DNA of 64,000 nt from Bacteroidota bacterium (GCA_026709335.1 JAPOTE010000087.1:1-64000), one strand, 5' to 3'. Counted from the stretch's first letter, positions 19,042-28,753 are shown. Translations and numbers: made by a program. The notes: generated from the sequence alone by a model not told the origin.

Positions 19042-19608
19042 TCACTGCATATTGGTAGGCGAGTCGGCAATTTCCAATACAGTTAAAGAGTGATTTGTAT
19101 AAACGCAAATATCTGCGGCAATGTTGAGTGAGTCAGTTACAATCTCTTTAGCGCTTAGATGCGGGGCATGTTGAATCATGGCACGAGCAGCAGCAAGAGC
19201 AAACGAGCCACCACTACCAATGGATACAATATCGTCATCCGGTTCAATAATATCTCCGCTTCCACTGAGAAGTAACAGCTTGTCAATGGTCGCAACGACC
19301 AACAAAGCCTCTAGTCTCCGCAAATATCGATCCATTCGCCAATCTTTGGCGAGTTCTACGGAGGCACGGGTCAGGTTTCCGCTGTATTGTTTGAGTTTAT
19401 CTTCAAAGCGTTCAAACAGTGTAAAGGCATCTGCGGTGGACCCAGCAAAGCCGGCTAGAATTTTCCCCTCATATAATCTGCGGACTTTCTGTGCCTTATG
19501 TTTCATTACCGTACTTCCCAGAGTAGCCTGCCCATCTGAGCCAAGAGCAACCTTGTCGTGCCGCCGCACACCTATGACTGTCGTGCCGTGCAATGTAGGC
19601 CCCTTCAT
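19042..19608 (-). CDS. hslV: ATP-dependent protease peptidase subunit HslV (ClpQ)
   Basis: HslV is the proteasome-like peptidase that pairs with HslU. The 188 residues include the catalytic N-terminal Thr9 (exposed after removal of MKGPTLHG) in [10 protein letters not shown], the GSDGQATLG motif, and the [21 protein letters not shown] block. The C-terminus has [11 protein letters not shown], as in the family. It is first in a leftward run hslV-NYN-hslU. Upstream (19609-19761) there is a small GC-rich hairpin at 19692-19705, not followed by a T-run. Confidence 0.97.
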   Translation of the reverse strand: MKGPTLHGTTVIGVRRHDKVALGSDGQATLGSTVMKHKAQKVRRLYEGKILAGFAGSTADAFTLFERFEDKLKQYSGNLTRASVELAKDWRMDRYLRRLEALLVVATIDKLLLLSGSGDIIEPDDDIVSIGSGGSFALAAARAMIQHAPHLSAKEIVTDSLNIAADICVYTNHSLTVLEIADSPTNMQ

Positions 19609-19761
19609 TCTGTCACGTATATTGTCGAATTGGAGCAGTTGAATTTATCAAGATAATCAGCGCATGCCCCAGTGCGCCCATCTAATTAAGTCGGGGGGAG
19701 CCCCGGTCGATTAGGCTATCTTGGCCTGTTTAACCGAGGAACGGATCAACGTACAGCATTG

Positions 19762-21231
19762 CTATTTGTTTCTTTCGGGGGTAGACTCAATGAGCATATT
19801 TACAAATGAATCCTGGATCTCACGAATCACCGCGGCTCGCCCCTGGTAATGATTTGCAAAAATTACAAATGCAAGTAAAGATCCATTCGGAGGCATGATA
19901 TACCCTGCAAGAGAGCTAACATTTCCAAGCGTGCCGGTCTTGGCCCGTACACGTCCGTATCCAGGAGAGTTTCCAATGAATCTGTATTCAAGCGTGCCAT
20001 CCTGTCCCGCGATAGCCAGTGAAGCGAGAAATGAATCCCATACCTCGGGGGCAGGGTGCGCTGCCATATAGCGGAGCAGCTTGATCGTCATAGCAGGGGT
20101 TACCAGGTTTTTGCGTGAGAGGCCTGAGCCATCCACTAACTGTATTCGCTCAGAATCAATATCTGCTCTGGCATAGGTTCTCATGGAGGAAGCAATGCCC
20201 ATCGCAGCCGAACCTGGCTCAAACTCTTCATCCGGATTTGGGTATTTTTGCCCCAAGGTTTTCAAGAGATGCTCCGCATAGAGGTTGTGACTCTCTTTAT
20301 TGACGGTTGCAATCAGTTCAGATATAGGAGGAGAAGTATGGCTTGCAACAATTTTAGCCTCCGAGTAAGTAAAATCTTTGGATACATCGTCGATGTCCAG
20401 GAGCTGTCCATGAACATGAATATTCCTCGATGCAAGCACCGAGTTAAAGGCATGCACAAAATAGAGTGTCGGATTATGGATTGCGATTGCTTCAGGATCT
20501 GATCGGCCAAGAGGTACCTCACTAGATACGATGATCCGATTTGATTCGGGGAATCGGATATGGCCTTCGACAAGACTCTTCCCTCGCGGGATAGTTTGGG
20601 TTTGATTGTCAATATTTAGATAGCTTTGAAGCTCAGGAGTAACCGTTAAATTTCCCTTTTGTCCAAGGCTTGTCGGATATGCATGCAGGTCTACAATCGC
20701 ATCATGAAAGGTCAATCCGCTGATCTGCGCAGCATATCCAAAGGTCAGATCCTCCCAGCTCCAGTCTGCGCCCAAGGGTACGTCATCAAATATATTGTCG
20801 TCACCAATAATATCACCATGGATTTCATGTATACCGAGTTTAGAAAGAGAATCTGCAAACACATGGAACAAATCCATTGAGTTGGAATCAGGCGCCCCGG
20901 TGGATGGGTCTCCTGACCCTCGTACAATCAAGTTTCCATTGAGTACATGTCCGTTTAAGGATCCTTCCATATAGAGTTGAGTCACATAGCGATAGTTGGG
21001 TCCCAGTTGATCGAGCACAGCAGAAGTAGTATACAATTTTGTGACGGAGGCAGGCATGAAGCTACGTTCTGCGTTGCGCATAAATAGAGTATCTCCAGAG
21101 GCTACATCAACTACCATAACACCCCACCATGCATTGGGTCGGGCATCCAGGATGGCATCCAGTGGGTTTTGCGCCCTGCAAAGGTTACCTGTGAGCAAGA
21201 TCAATGCGATGAAACAGCTTAATGTGCGCAT
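19762..21231 (-). CDS. dacB: D-alanyl-D-alanine carboxypeptidase/endopeptidase (PBP4, peptidase S13)
   Basis: A periplasmic penicillin-binding protein of 489 residues that trims peptidoglycan peptides. The signal peptide (MRTLSCFIALILLTGNLCRAQ) would be cleaved near residue 20. The serine peptidase motifs are all present: SVTK (Ser62-Lys65), SHN in NKESHNLYAEHLLK, and KTG in RVRAKTGTLGNVSSLAGY. The insertion between SxxK and SxN matches the S13 family rather than S11. It starts 9 bases after mreC and is probably co-transcribed with mreBC, consistent with a role in rod-shape maintenance. Confidence 0.93.
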   Translation of the reverse strand: MRTLSCFIALILLTGNLCRAQNPLDAILDARPNAWWGVMVVDVASGDTLFMRNAERSFMPASVTKLYTTSAVLDQLGPNYRYVTQLYMEGSLNGHVLNGNLIVRGSGDPSTGAPDSNSMDLFHVFADSLSKLGIHEIHGDIIGDDNIFDDVPLGADWSWEDLTFGYAAQISGLTFHDAIVDLHAYPTSLGQKGNLTVTPELQSYLNIDNQTQTIPRGKSLVEGHIRFPESNRIIVSSEVPLGRSDPEAIAIHNPTLYFVHAFNSVLASRNIHVHGQLLDIDDVSKDFTYSEAKIVASHTSPPISELIATVNKESHNLYAEHLLKTLGQKYPNPDEEFEPGSAAMGIASSMRTYARADIDSERIQLVDGSGLSRKNLVTPAMTIKLLRYMAAHPAPEVWDSFLASLAIAGQDGTLEYRFIGNSPGYGRVRAKTGTLGNVSSLAGYIMPPNGSLLAFVIFANHYQGRAAVIREIQDSFVNMLIESTPERNK

Positions 21232-21240
21232 AAGAACAGT

Positions 21241-22065
21241 TCAATTAATGGGAGGAAAATCTGGGATGGAATCTGTGCGTTCCGCCCGCCGCAATATTAT
21301 GAATGCAAAATGGGTGGTATGCAGTGGAGACGCAGGCCGGAGTTTGATGGTCCAGAAATTGCCTCCAGGCTGTGTTTGAAAGCCGGCAATGGTCCCAATG
21401 GGAATGTTCGGTGGAAATATTTCGCTGGCTTCGTGAGTGATAACACGTTGCCCTTTTTGAACGGGAACTGTTTTGACGACGTCATGAAAGATCAGAGAAT
21501 CGGGTGTACTGTCTTTTCCCGAAACAATCCCTATAGATCCGAGAGTATCAATCATGGCAGGCACATGAAATTGTGAATGCAGGTAGGGCATGACTTGGCT
21601 GTACCCGGAGCTTACATGAACAATGCGTCCCAAAATTCCTTTATGGCTGATCACAGCCATATTTACTTCCACTCCCTGATCACTTCCAACATTGAGAGTC
21701 AGAAAATTAGTGGCCCCGTAGGGTTCACGGGCGATGATGCGGGCTGCAAGGGTTTCAAATTCATACATTTGTTGCCATCCCAATGCCCGTCTCAGCTGTT
21801 CATTCTGTTGGCCGGCGATTCGCAGCCGGGCGAGTTCAGTGGTCAATTTCAGGTTGGCGCTACGGAGTTCCTGATTCTCATTGATGGAGAGGAGGATTTC
21901 AGTGGCCCAGTTCATTCGATATTCGATGGCTCCCACCAATTTCAGGGTTTGAGCACGAACAGACCACATGAGAGAATGATTGATATTTGCCATGACCACA
22001 AGGGAGATCGTGAGCAAGCCGACCAAGAGGATGAAAGGGCGCAGGCGATAGAAGAGTTCAATCAT
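21241..22065 (-). CDS. mreC: Rod shape-determining protein MreC
   Basis: A 274-residue inner-membrane protein with one N-terminal transmembrane helix (LLVGLLTISLVVMANINH), a coiled coil (NQELRSANLKLTTELARLR) and a periplasmic beta-barrel domain with TNFLTLNVGSDQGVEVNMAV and GILGRIVHVSSGYSQVM. It scaffolds the elongasome together with MreB. It lies 35 bases downstream of mreB and 9 bases upstream of dacB. The usual next gene, mreD, is absent here. Confidence 0.94.
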   Translation of the reverse strand: MIELFYRLRPFILLVGLLTISLVVMANINHSLMWSVRAQTLKLVGAIEYRMNWATEILLSINENQELRSANLKLTTELARLRIAGQQNEQLRRALGWQQMYEFETLAARIIAREPYGATNFLTLNVGSDQGVEVNMAVISHKGILGRIVHVSSGYSQVMPYLHSQFHVPAMIDTLGSIGIVSGKDSTPDSLIFHDVVKTVPVQKGQRVITHEASEIFPPNIPIGTIAGFQTQPGGNFWTIKLRPASPLHTTHFAFIILRRAERTDSIPDFPPIN

Positions 22066-22100
22066 CCGTCATAGAGCCTGAACCACACTACAACTTGAGA

Positions 22101-23114
22101 TTACAGCAGAATATCGGAGTAGGAGGACACATCTTCCAGAATTTTTCCGGTACCTCGAACCACGGCGGTGAGAGGGTCATCTGCAATGTATACGGGCACA
22201 TCGACACGGTTACGGATGGCGGCATCGATTCCATATAGAAGTGCTCCGCCCCCTGTGAGCATAATTCCACGTTCAAGAATATCTGCCCCCAATTCGGGAG
22301 ATGTTTTCTCTAAGCAGGCACTGACAGCTGAGCAGATATTGGTGATGACTTGGGAAAGTGCTCTGCGTACCTCTTCGGAGGTGAACACTTGTACTTTTGG
22401 CATACCGGTGCTGGAATCCTGTCCCTTGATGGACAACTCCATTTCTGGCTCCATCGGAGCGGCACTGCCAATCTCTTGTTTCATTCGTTCCGCAGTGCGT
22501 TGTCCAATCACAAAGTTATGGTAGTGTTTGAAGTGAGACAGGATGGCCGTGTCAATTTCATTGCCGGCTACTCGCAAGGATTCATCTACGACGATTCCAT
22601 TGAGAGCAATCACCGCAATTTCAGTCGTTCCCCCTCCAATATCCACAATCATATTTCCGACCGGTTCGCTCACATTCAGGCCAATTCCGATCGCGGCTGC
22701 CATCGGCTCTGCAATCAAATGAACCTTTCGGGCACCGGCATGCTGGGCACTATCTCGAACGGTTCGTTTTTCCACCTCGGTGGTTCCACTGGGAATACAG
22801 ATGACCATCTGGCGGATGGTTTTGATCCAGCCGGTCTGCACTTTTCGGATGAGGCCGCGGATGAGTTGTTCGGCCATCTCAAAGTCGGCAATGACACCAT
22901 CCTTCAGGGGACGCACTGTTTTAATGTTGTTGTGCGTCTTTTCATGCATGGTTAATGCATTGTTTCCAATAGCAAGTACCTTATCCGTTCTGCGGTCAAT
23001 CGCGACAATACTGGCCTCATTCAGAATGATTCCCTGCCCCTTGATGTAGATCAGTGTGTTGGCCGTTCCCAAATCAACGGCGACATCGGTATTGAGGTTA
23101 TTATAGAACCACAT
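22101..23114 (-). CDS. mreB: Actin-like cell shape protein MreB
   Basis: MreB polymerises below the inner membrane and directs lateral cell-wall synthesis. The 337 residues show the actin phosphate-1 loop VDLGTANTLIYIKG, GVIADFEMAEQLI, the VCIPSGTTEVEKR segment, phosphate-2 VDIGGGTTEIAVIALNG, and the adenosine loop MLTGGGALLYGID. It is preceded by purH with a 41-base gap and followed by mreC and dacB on the same strand. Confidence 0.97.
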   Translation of the reverse strand: MWFYNNLNTDVAVDLGTANTLIYIKGQGIILNEASIVAIDRRTDKVLAIGNNALTMHEKTHNNIKTVRPLKDGVIADFEMAEQLIRGLIRKVQTGWIKTIRQMVICIPSGTTEVEKRTVRDSAQHAGARKVHLIAEPMAAAIGIGLNVSEPVGNMIVDIGGGTTEIAVIALNGIVVDESLRVAGNEIDTAILSHFKHYHNFVIGQRTAERMKQEIGSAAPMEPEMELSIKGQDSSTGMPKVQVFTSEEVRRALSQVITNICSAVSACLEKTSPELGADILERGIMLTGGGALLYGIDAAIRNRVDVPVYIADDPLTAVVRGTGKILEDVSSYSDILL

Positions 23115-23155
23115 TGAATGTACTTATATTTTTGCTAAAGATATGTTTCAGTGCC

Positions 23156-24724
23156 TTAGTGTCGAAAGTGTCTTTTACCTGTAAATACCATTGCCATCCC
23201 TCGTTCGTTCGCTGCATCAATGACCTCCTGATCTCGTATTGAGCCGCCCGGTTGTACTGCAGCAATTGCACCACTGTCCGCCGCTGCAACTAATCCATCT
23301 GGAAACGGAAAAAATGCATCCGAAGCGATGACGCATCCTTCAAAATTTAAGCCTGATTTAGTGCCTTTGGACACTGCAATTTCTGAGGCATCAATCCGGC
23401 TCATTTGTCCAGCTCCAATTCCTATTGTTTGCTGATCTTTCGCATAGACAATGGCATTACTTTTCACATGTTTGGCGATGCGCCAGGCAAACATAAGATC
23501 TAGGAGTTCTTTCTCGGTTGGTATGCGGTCTGTGACCGGTGTGAGCGAATCTTCGTCTGCCCGAGGATCTGTTGACTGATATAGTAATCCACCGAGTGCA
23601 TTACGGAGTAGATACGTGTTGATAGCTGAGGGTTTGAATAGGATCAATCTACGGTTTTTCTTCTTTTTGAGCGACTCTAGAGCATTTGAATCAAAAGATG
23701 GTGCAATGATCAACTCCAGAAAGATACTGTCAATTGCTTCTGCCAATTCAAGAGTACAGGTTCGATTCATCACTACAATCCCACCAAATGGAGATTGTGT
23801 ATCGGTTGCAAAGGCGCCATTCCAAGCCTGAACAAGCGTATCTGCGCTGGAAACCCCGCAGGGATTCGTATGCTTCAGGATCGCAATGGTCGGGGCTTCA
23901 TCCGAAAATTCATGGATGAGTGCAAGAGCAGCATCGAGATCAATCAGATTGTTGTACGAGAGCTCTTTTCCGTGAAGCTGAGTAAAGAATTGTTCCTGAC
24001 TACCGTAGAAAGCCGCTTTCTGATGTGGGTTTTCCCCGTAGCGGAGTACACTTGTACGGGGGAGCTTTAGGTGAATCTGGGTTGGTAGATCATCCTCAAC
24101 ATCATCGTCAAAATAGTTGGTGATGGCCTGGTCATAGGCCGCCGTCATTGAAAAAGCACGATGTGCGAGGCGCCGCCTGAGATCAAGGGGAAGGTGTCCG
24201 TCGCTACCCTCGAGGGAAGACAGGATAACCGAATATTCGTGCGGTGAAGACACCACAGTGGTGTAAGCAAAATTCTTTGCTGCGGCTCGAATCATGGCAG
24301 GTCCTCCGATGTCAATATTTTCCGCAGCAATCGCGTCATTGACATCTTGGCGCTTCACAGCTTGCTCAAAGGGATAAAGATTCACGACTACCAAGTCAAT
24401 GGGTCTAATCCCATACATTGCGAGGTCTTTTTGATCCTCTTCTGCATCTCGTCTGGCCAGAATTCCTCCATGGATTACGGGATGAAGTGTTTTCACTCGC
24501 CCTCCAAGCATGGGAGGTGCTCCCGTGACATCCGCCACGTCGGTGACGCTGAGTCCGGCCGCTCGCAGGTGAGCAGCTGTACCCCCGGAGGAAACTAATT
24601 CAATACCATACTTCTGAAGTCCCTGTGCAAACGGGATCAATCCTTTTTTATCAAAGACCGACAGTAAGGCACGGCGAGGTCGTACATGATTTGGTGCAGG
24701 AAGCTTCAGAGGTTCAATCGTCAT
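23156..24724 (-). CDS. purH: Bifunctional AICAR transformylase / IMP cyclohydrolase
   Basis: PurH catalyses the last two steps of de novo purine synthesis, from AICAR to IMP. The 522 residues match the normal length. The N-terminal cyclohydrolase (MGS-like) domain has ALLSVFDKKGLIPFAQGL, SSGGTAAHLRAAG and GGRVKTLHPVIHGGILARR. The transformylase domain has the catalytic KHTNPCGVSS and ends with the Mg/purine-site pattern SDAFFPFPDGLVAAADSG. The start overlaps purN by 11 bases, so the two are translationally linked. Confidence 0.97.
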   Translation of the reverse strand: MTIEPLKLPAPNHVRPRRALLSVFDKKGLIPFAQGLQKYGIELVSSGGTAAHLRAAGLSVTDVADVTGAPPMLGGRVKTLHPVIHGGILARRDAEEDQKDLAMYGIRPIDLVVVNLYPFEQAVKRQDVNDAIAAENIDIGGPAMIRAAAKNFAYTTVVSSPHEYSVILSSLEGSDGHLPLDLRRRLAHRAFSMTAAYDQAITNYFDDDVEDDLPTQIHLKLPRTSVLRYGENPHQKAAFYGSQEQFFTQLHGKELSYNNLIDLDAALALIHEFSDEAPTIAILKHTNPCGVSSADTLVQAWNGAFATDTQSPFGGIVVMNRTCTLELAEAIDSIFLELIIAPSFDSNALESLKKKKNRRLILFKPSAINTYLLRNALGGLLYQSTDPRADEDSLTPVTDRIPTEKELLDLMFAWRIAKHVKSNAIVYAKDQQTIGIGAGQMSRIDASEIAVSKGTKSGLNFEGCVIASDAFFPFPDGLVAAADSGAIAAVQPGGSIRDQEVIDAANERGMAMVFTGKRHFRH

Positions 24725-25340
24725 GGATAGTTGGCGTAATTGAGACGTGTCGGCCTTCTACCTGAACACGCCCTTGTGCGATCAGATGAATAGCTTTTGG
24801 GAAAAGCTGATGTTCGATATCTAGGATTCGCGAGGCCAGGGAATCAGGTGTGTCATCTGTCAAAACCGGAACTCTTTCCTGGATCAGAATGGGTCCAGTA
24901 TCATATTCTTCATCGACAAAGTGAACCGTCGCCCCGCTGAAAGTTTCTTTTGCTTTGATCACTGCTTCATGGACATATCTTCCATAGAGGCCTTTGCCTC
25001 CGAAGCGTGGTAACAGAGAAGGGTGAATATTGAGGATCCGTCCCTGGAACAGTTCAATCAATTTAGGCGGAATTTTTGATAGATATCCAGCGAGCGCGAT
25101 TAAATCAATTTTTTCTTTGTGCAAGAGAGCACGTAGCTTCTCAATATACAGTTCTTCGTTTTCGAAGCTACCAGGGGACAAAACGTGCGCAGGAATTTCC
25201 AGTTGTTCAGCTCGTTTGAGTACACCAGCCTGAGCTCGGTTACTGATCAGAAGGGCAACCCTATACTCTCGGGCACGTTCTGCAAGTGCCTGAAAATTCG
25301 ATCCTCCTCCGGAGGCAAAGACCGCGACACGCAAACCCAT
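24714..25340 (-). CDS. purN: Phosphoribosylglycinamide formyltransferase
   Basis: PurN transfers a formyl group from 10-formyl-THF to GAR in purine synthesis. The 208-residue protein begins with VAVFASGGGSNFQAL (phosphate loop), has the catalytic block ILNIHPSLLPRFGGKGLYG with the Asn-His pair, and the SGATVHFVDEEYDTGPIL motif with the catalytic Asp. The overlap with purH (24714-24724) fixes the order purN-purH in one operon. Confidence 0.96.
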   Translation of the reverse strand: MGLRVAVFASGGGSNFQALAERAREYRVALLISNRAQAGVLKRAEQLEIPAHVLSPGSFENEELYIEKLRALLHKEKIDLIALAGYLSKIPPKLIELFQGRILNIHPSLLPRFGGKGLYGRYVHEAVIKAKETFSGATVHFVDEEYDTGPILIQERVPVLTDDTPDSLASRILDIEHQLFPKAIHLIAQGRVQVEGRHVSITPTIHDD

Positions 25341-25684
25341 TTCAAATTTAAGACAGGTTCAAGAGGAATGACAGAACAATCCGAGAATTCCAAATCATTA
25401 GATCCTCTCTTGTTACGGCTTGGACAATTCCAGGAAGGCCACATTCTTTTCGATCTCAACAGCGCATCTTGCAGATAGAGAGCGGACAATTCTTGGGTCA
25501 CTCACAGCCGGTAAATATCATATGAAGGATCTCATGTCTGAGCAGGAATTTACAACAAAATCAGACACAAGATGTTCACGAATTCTGTCAAGTTTCGTTG
25601 AATCTACCAGTATTGTTCATGGATGCTCGAGCGTCACCCACACAGTCATTTGTTAGTACAATAGGATGGCATGAAAGGACGTGA
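25341..25684 (+). other. Intergenic region upstream of purN
   Basis: The 344 bases between purN and ldcA, both of which read leftward. They should hold the purN promoter and the ldcA 3' side. I see no gene. A 36-codon frame at 25369-25479 on the plus strand (MTEQSENSKSLDPLLLRLGQ...) is soluble-looking but too short to support. Confidence 0.4.
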
Positions 25685-26593
25685 TCATTTGGTGACGGGT
25701 TCCAAGATCTCAAGGCATGCACGGTGGGGATCTACAGTGAGTGTGGCAGTTACTCCTACGGGGAGTATTTTACGAGGCAGAAAATGCCCATAATTCAACC
25801 CTGACGCTATCGGCCATGAATATCTGCTCACACAGTTGAGGATAGCTTCACGCACACTAATGTCGGTTTTGGTTTCCGTTGACTTATTTCCGGTAAAGGC
25901 CCCCACGACTAAACCTCCAAGTTCAGCAAGGATTCCTGCATTGTTCAATTGAGTCAGGAGTCCATCAATTCTATAGGGCGGTTCATTGACATCTTCAATG
26001 AACAGAATCCTGCCCCTTAAGTCGGGCAGATATCTGGAGCCGATCAAACGTACGATCATAGATAGGTTTCCTCCCAGCAGGGTTCCGGTACATTGGCCGG
26101 CGCGGACGGTTTCCAGCCCTTCAAATGGATCAGGGAGCTGTCCTTCAAGTAATCTTCGGACATCTGCTTTCATGCCAGCGTTCAACTCACTCCACTCCAA
26201 AACGACGGGTCCTGAAATTGACCGCCACCCGGCATATTTGAAAAGTGAAAGTTGCAGTGCAGTGATGTCGCTGTATCCAATCAGGATCCCCGGCGAGTGC
26301 CGTGCTGCGGCATAGTTAATTTGATCTAGAATGCGGAGACATCCATATCCTCCACGAATGGCAATCAGATATCTTGTTCTGTCAAGCATCTGATTAAATT
26401 GGGACGCCCGCTCGGAGTCTGTGCCACTCAGGTATTCGCGCCGGGAGAGCTGACTGCTATCCCAGTGATATGGATAGCCATCTGCAAACAATGCATTTAA
26501 TCCACGATCCAGTTTTTCAGAAACTCTTGGAGCGCTTGCGGGCGCAACAACTCCAAGCGCTTGGTCAGGTTGCCATACTGGGCAATAAGCCAT
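25685..26593 (-). CDS. ldcA: LD-carboxypeptidase (peptidase S66, LdcA/MccF-like)
   Basis: A 302-residue cytosolic peptidase that probably removes the terminal D-Ala from recycled muropeptide tetrapeptides. The start GVVAPASAP, the RGGYGCLRILDQINY segment, the nucleophilic Ser in LIGYSDITALQ, the Glu in FIEDVNEPPYRIDG and the His in LNYGHFLPRKILPVGV match the S66 Ser-Glu-His set. The MccF-like immunity role is a family alternative, but nothing nearby suggests microcin immunity. It is divergent from the WbqC gene, with 65 bases between them holding both promoters. Confidence 0.9.
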   Translation of the reverse strand: MAYCPVWQPDQALGVVAPASAPRVSEKLDRGLNALFADGYPYHWDSSQLSRREYLSGTDSERASQFNQMLDRTRYLIAIRGGYGCLRILDQINYAAARHSPGILIGYSDITALQLSLFKYAGWRSISGPVVLEWSELNAGMKADVRRLLEGQLPDPFEGLETVRAGQCTGTLLGGNLSMIVRLIGSRYLPDLRGRILFIEDVNEPPYRIDGLLTQLNNAGILAELGGLVVGAFTGNKSTETKTDISVREAILNCVSRYSWPIASGLNYGHFLPRKILPVGVTATLTVDPHRACLEILEPVTK

Positions 26594-26658
26594 AATTTAT
26601 AGGAGTAAAAACATGCTTTTTCAGTAAACGAACCATTTGGTAGAATGGTTGGATTCAA

Positions 26659-27345
26659 ATGGCTCAGAGGATTGTAATACGGCCTCCTGAATATTGGCCG
26701 GGGCTGGCGTTTGCTGCGTTGATGCAGGCGGCAGATATTGTGGTTTTGGCGGATACATTTCAGTATAGTCGACAATCATTACAGAATCGTATGCGTATTC
26801 GAAATCCCGACGGGTGGCAGTGGGTCTCCGTGCCATTGAAAGCAGGGCAGCACGGGCAACCACAGTTCCTCACCAGGATTCGACCCGTGCCAGGTTGGCG
26901 AAAACGTCATTGGAAGGCAATCCTGTATAATTATAGCCAATCTCCGTATTTTGATCATTACAAAGATTCAATCAGGTCTCTGTATCTACAGGACTGGAAG
27001 TATCTTGGAGAGTTGAATATTGCAACGGCTCGGCTGGTTCATCAGTGGCTGGGTGGATCCTCTCCTCTATTGCCTGCAAATGAGTTGGAAGGTGCTCCCG
27101 ACAGCATGGAGAAAGTCTTGGAATGCTGGCCGGAAGCTGACTTGTTGGCACCGGCAGGGATCCCCGAACCATTGTCGGCTCATCGGTTGTATTTTTCATC
27201 TCCAAACTATCGCCAAACGTTCGCCGGGTTTGTTACAGGGATGACCGTTCTGGACTTGATTTTTAATTATGGACCCGAGAGCAGGGGTTTACTTTGTGCC
27301 GGCACACGAATTCAACTCGTTGACATAAAACAAAGCAGCAAATGA
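26659..27345 (+). CDS. WbqC-like family protein
   Basis: A 228-residue protein of the WbqC family, which is often found in O-antigen or glycan gene sets and whose biochemical role is little known. The opening RIVIRPPEYWPGLAFAALMQ is followed by the conserved ADIVVLADTFQYSRQSLQNRMRI and by WRKRHWKAILYNYSQSPYFD, which match the family's D..QY....+.NR..I and H...l...Y..ap.f patterns. It overlaps the following mscS-type gene by four bases (27342-27345), so they are likely coupled. Confidence 0.83.
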   Translation: MAQRIVIRPPEYWPGLAFAALMQAADIVVLADTFQYSRQSLQNRMRIRNPDGWQWVSVPLKAGQHGQPQFLTRIRPVPGWRKRHWKAILYNYSQSPYFDHYKDSIRSLYLQDWKYLGELNIATARLVHQWLGGSSPLLPANELEGAPDSMEKVLECWPEADLLAPAGIPEPLSAHRLYFSSPNYRQTFAGFVTGMTVLDLIFNYGPESRGLLCAGTRIQLVDIKQSSK

Positions 27346-28436
27346 ATCTTTCTTTTTTAGTGGAAGAGATATTGTGGGGAATCGCAATCGGTCAACTGAT
27401 CTTAGCGGGAGTGATTCTCCTGTTGGGGGTTCTGGCTCAGACCGTTTCGAGGCGTTTATTGTCTTGGACCATCGGTCGATGGACCAGGGACAGAGATACG
27501 ATTTTACTGGATGATGTAAATCGACTTTTGGTCAAGCCACTCAGTTTTTTGATCAATGTTGCGCTCTGGAATGTGGTAATTGGCATTTTAAGCCTTCCGC
27601 AAGAACCCCTGAATATTCACCTCTGGGCGAGCAGGATTGGAATGGCCGCCATGACAATTGTAATAGGCTACTGTGCAATTCATGTAATAGATGTCTTTGC
27701 AGGAGTTGCGGCCCGGGTTACTGAAAAAACGGAAACAAAACTGGATGATCAATTGGTAAATCCGATTAGCAATATCGTCAAAATATTGACGATATTGTTT
27801 CTGATTGCAACTGTTCTGGGGCAGTTCGGGTATTCGGCCGCCGGTCTGATTGCAAGTTTGAGTATCGGCGGGTTGGCAGTCGCATTTGCTGCAAAAGATA
27901 CTCTGGCAAACGTGTTCGGCTCCATCGTGATATTCAGTGAGCGGCCGTTTCAGATTGGCGATGTAGTGGAAATCAATGGGATTACAGGAGCGGTGGAAGA
28001 AGTCGGGATTCGTAGCACACGGATTCGGCAGTTTGACAGGACAATTTCCATTATTCCGAATCAGATCTTTACGACGTCAGAGATCTGCAATCTTTCTATG
28101 CGCAATTCACGGCGGGTTCGCTTTGAAGTGACCTTGACACATGAGGCAACCGTAGCACAGCTGGATCAATTTATGACTTCAATCAAGGACTCACTTGAAG
28201 AGCGAGATGATCTTCGTACGGATGAGAGTATGGTTCGGCTAACTAGATTGGATACCAGTGGTATCAGTGTCTTGGTACAGGCCTTTACCATTTCATCCGA
28301 TTTTGAAGAATTCATGGTGAGCCAAGAAGAGATTCTGATGACTGCCCGCAAATTGGTGGAAGAGCAGGCGCTTCCCATCATGCCTACGAAGGAAATTCGC
28401 CTTTCTGGCCAAACTAAATCCAGTACAACAGACTGA
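27342..28436 (+). CDS. MscS-family mechanosensitive ion channel
   Basis: A 364-residue inner-membrane channel that would release solutes under hypo-osmotic shock. There are about four or five N-terminal membrane helices, the pore-lining helix GLIASLSIGGLAVAFAAKDTL, then the MscS beta domain (FGSIVIFSERPFQIGDVVEI ... TGAVEEVGIRSTRIRQFD) and the alpha/beta vestibule domain to the end. It is translationally coupled to the upstream WbqC-like gene. A paralogue-specific function (small-conductance versus YnaI/YbdG-like) cannot be resolved. Confidence 0.92.
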   Translation: MNLSFLVEEILWGIAIGQLILAGVILLLGVLAQTVSRRLLSWTIGRWTRDRDTILLDDVNRLLVKPLSFLINVALWNVVIGILSLPQEPLNIHLWASRIGMAAMTIVIGYCAIHVIDVFAGVAARVTEKTETKLDDQLVNPISNIVKILTILFLIATVLGQFGYSAAGLIASLSIGGLAVAFAAKDTLANVFGSIVIFSERPFQIGDVVEINGITGAVEEVGIRSTRIRQFDRTISIIPNQIFTTSEICNLSMRNSRRVRFEVTLTHEATVAQLDQFMTSIKDSLEERDDLRTDESMVRLTRLDTSGISVLVQAFTISSDFEEFMVSQEEILMTARKLVEEQALPIMPTKEIRLSGQTKSSTTD

Positions 28437-28504
28437 CATGTCTGGAGTAATTTGTTGAGAACTCTTCACAGGTTCCTATATTTCGATGATCAATCTGTTA
28501 CCCC

Positions 28505-28753
28505 ATGAACCCTGATCGGTATTGGAAAATCAATCTGCGCTACCTGAGCATCCTTCTTGGAATCTGGTTTCTGGTTTCATTCGGCGCCAGTGTTCTGTTT
28601 GTGGAATTGCTGGATCAGGTTCGTGTATACGGTTTTAAGCTGGGGTTCTGGTTTGCACAGCAAGGGGCGATTTATGTGTTTGTCGGGATAATTTTTGTGT
28701 ATGTAATTCTGATGAATAGACTGGATCGGCAATCAAATACGGAGGGTGCATGA
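28505..28753 (+). CDS. DUF4212 small subunit of sodium/solute symporter
   Basis: An 82-residue membrane protein with two helices (LSILLGIWFLVSFGASVLF and GAIYVFVGIIFVYVILMNRL) separated by a loop with the characteristic GFKLGFWFAQQG motif of DUF4212. These proteins accompany VC_2705-type SSS transporters as a small subunit. The stop overlaps the start of the SSS gene by four bases, which supports a two-subunit transporter. Confidence 0.93.
   Translation: MNPDRYWKINLRYLSILLGIWFLVSFGASVLFVELLDQVRVYGFKLGFWFAQQGAIYVFVGIIFVYVILMNRLDRQSNTEGA

Noticed and set aside
19692-19705. GC-rich hairpin as a terminator of dacB
   Set aside because: The stem is short and has no following T-run in the direction of transcription.
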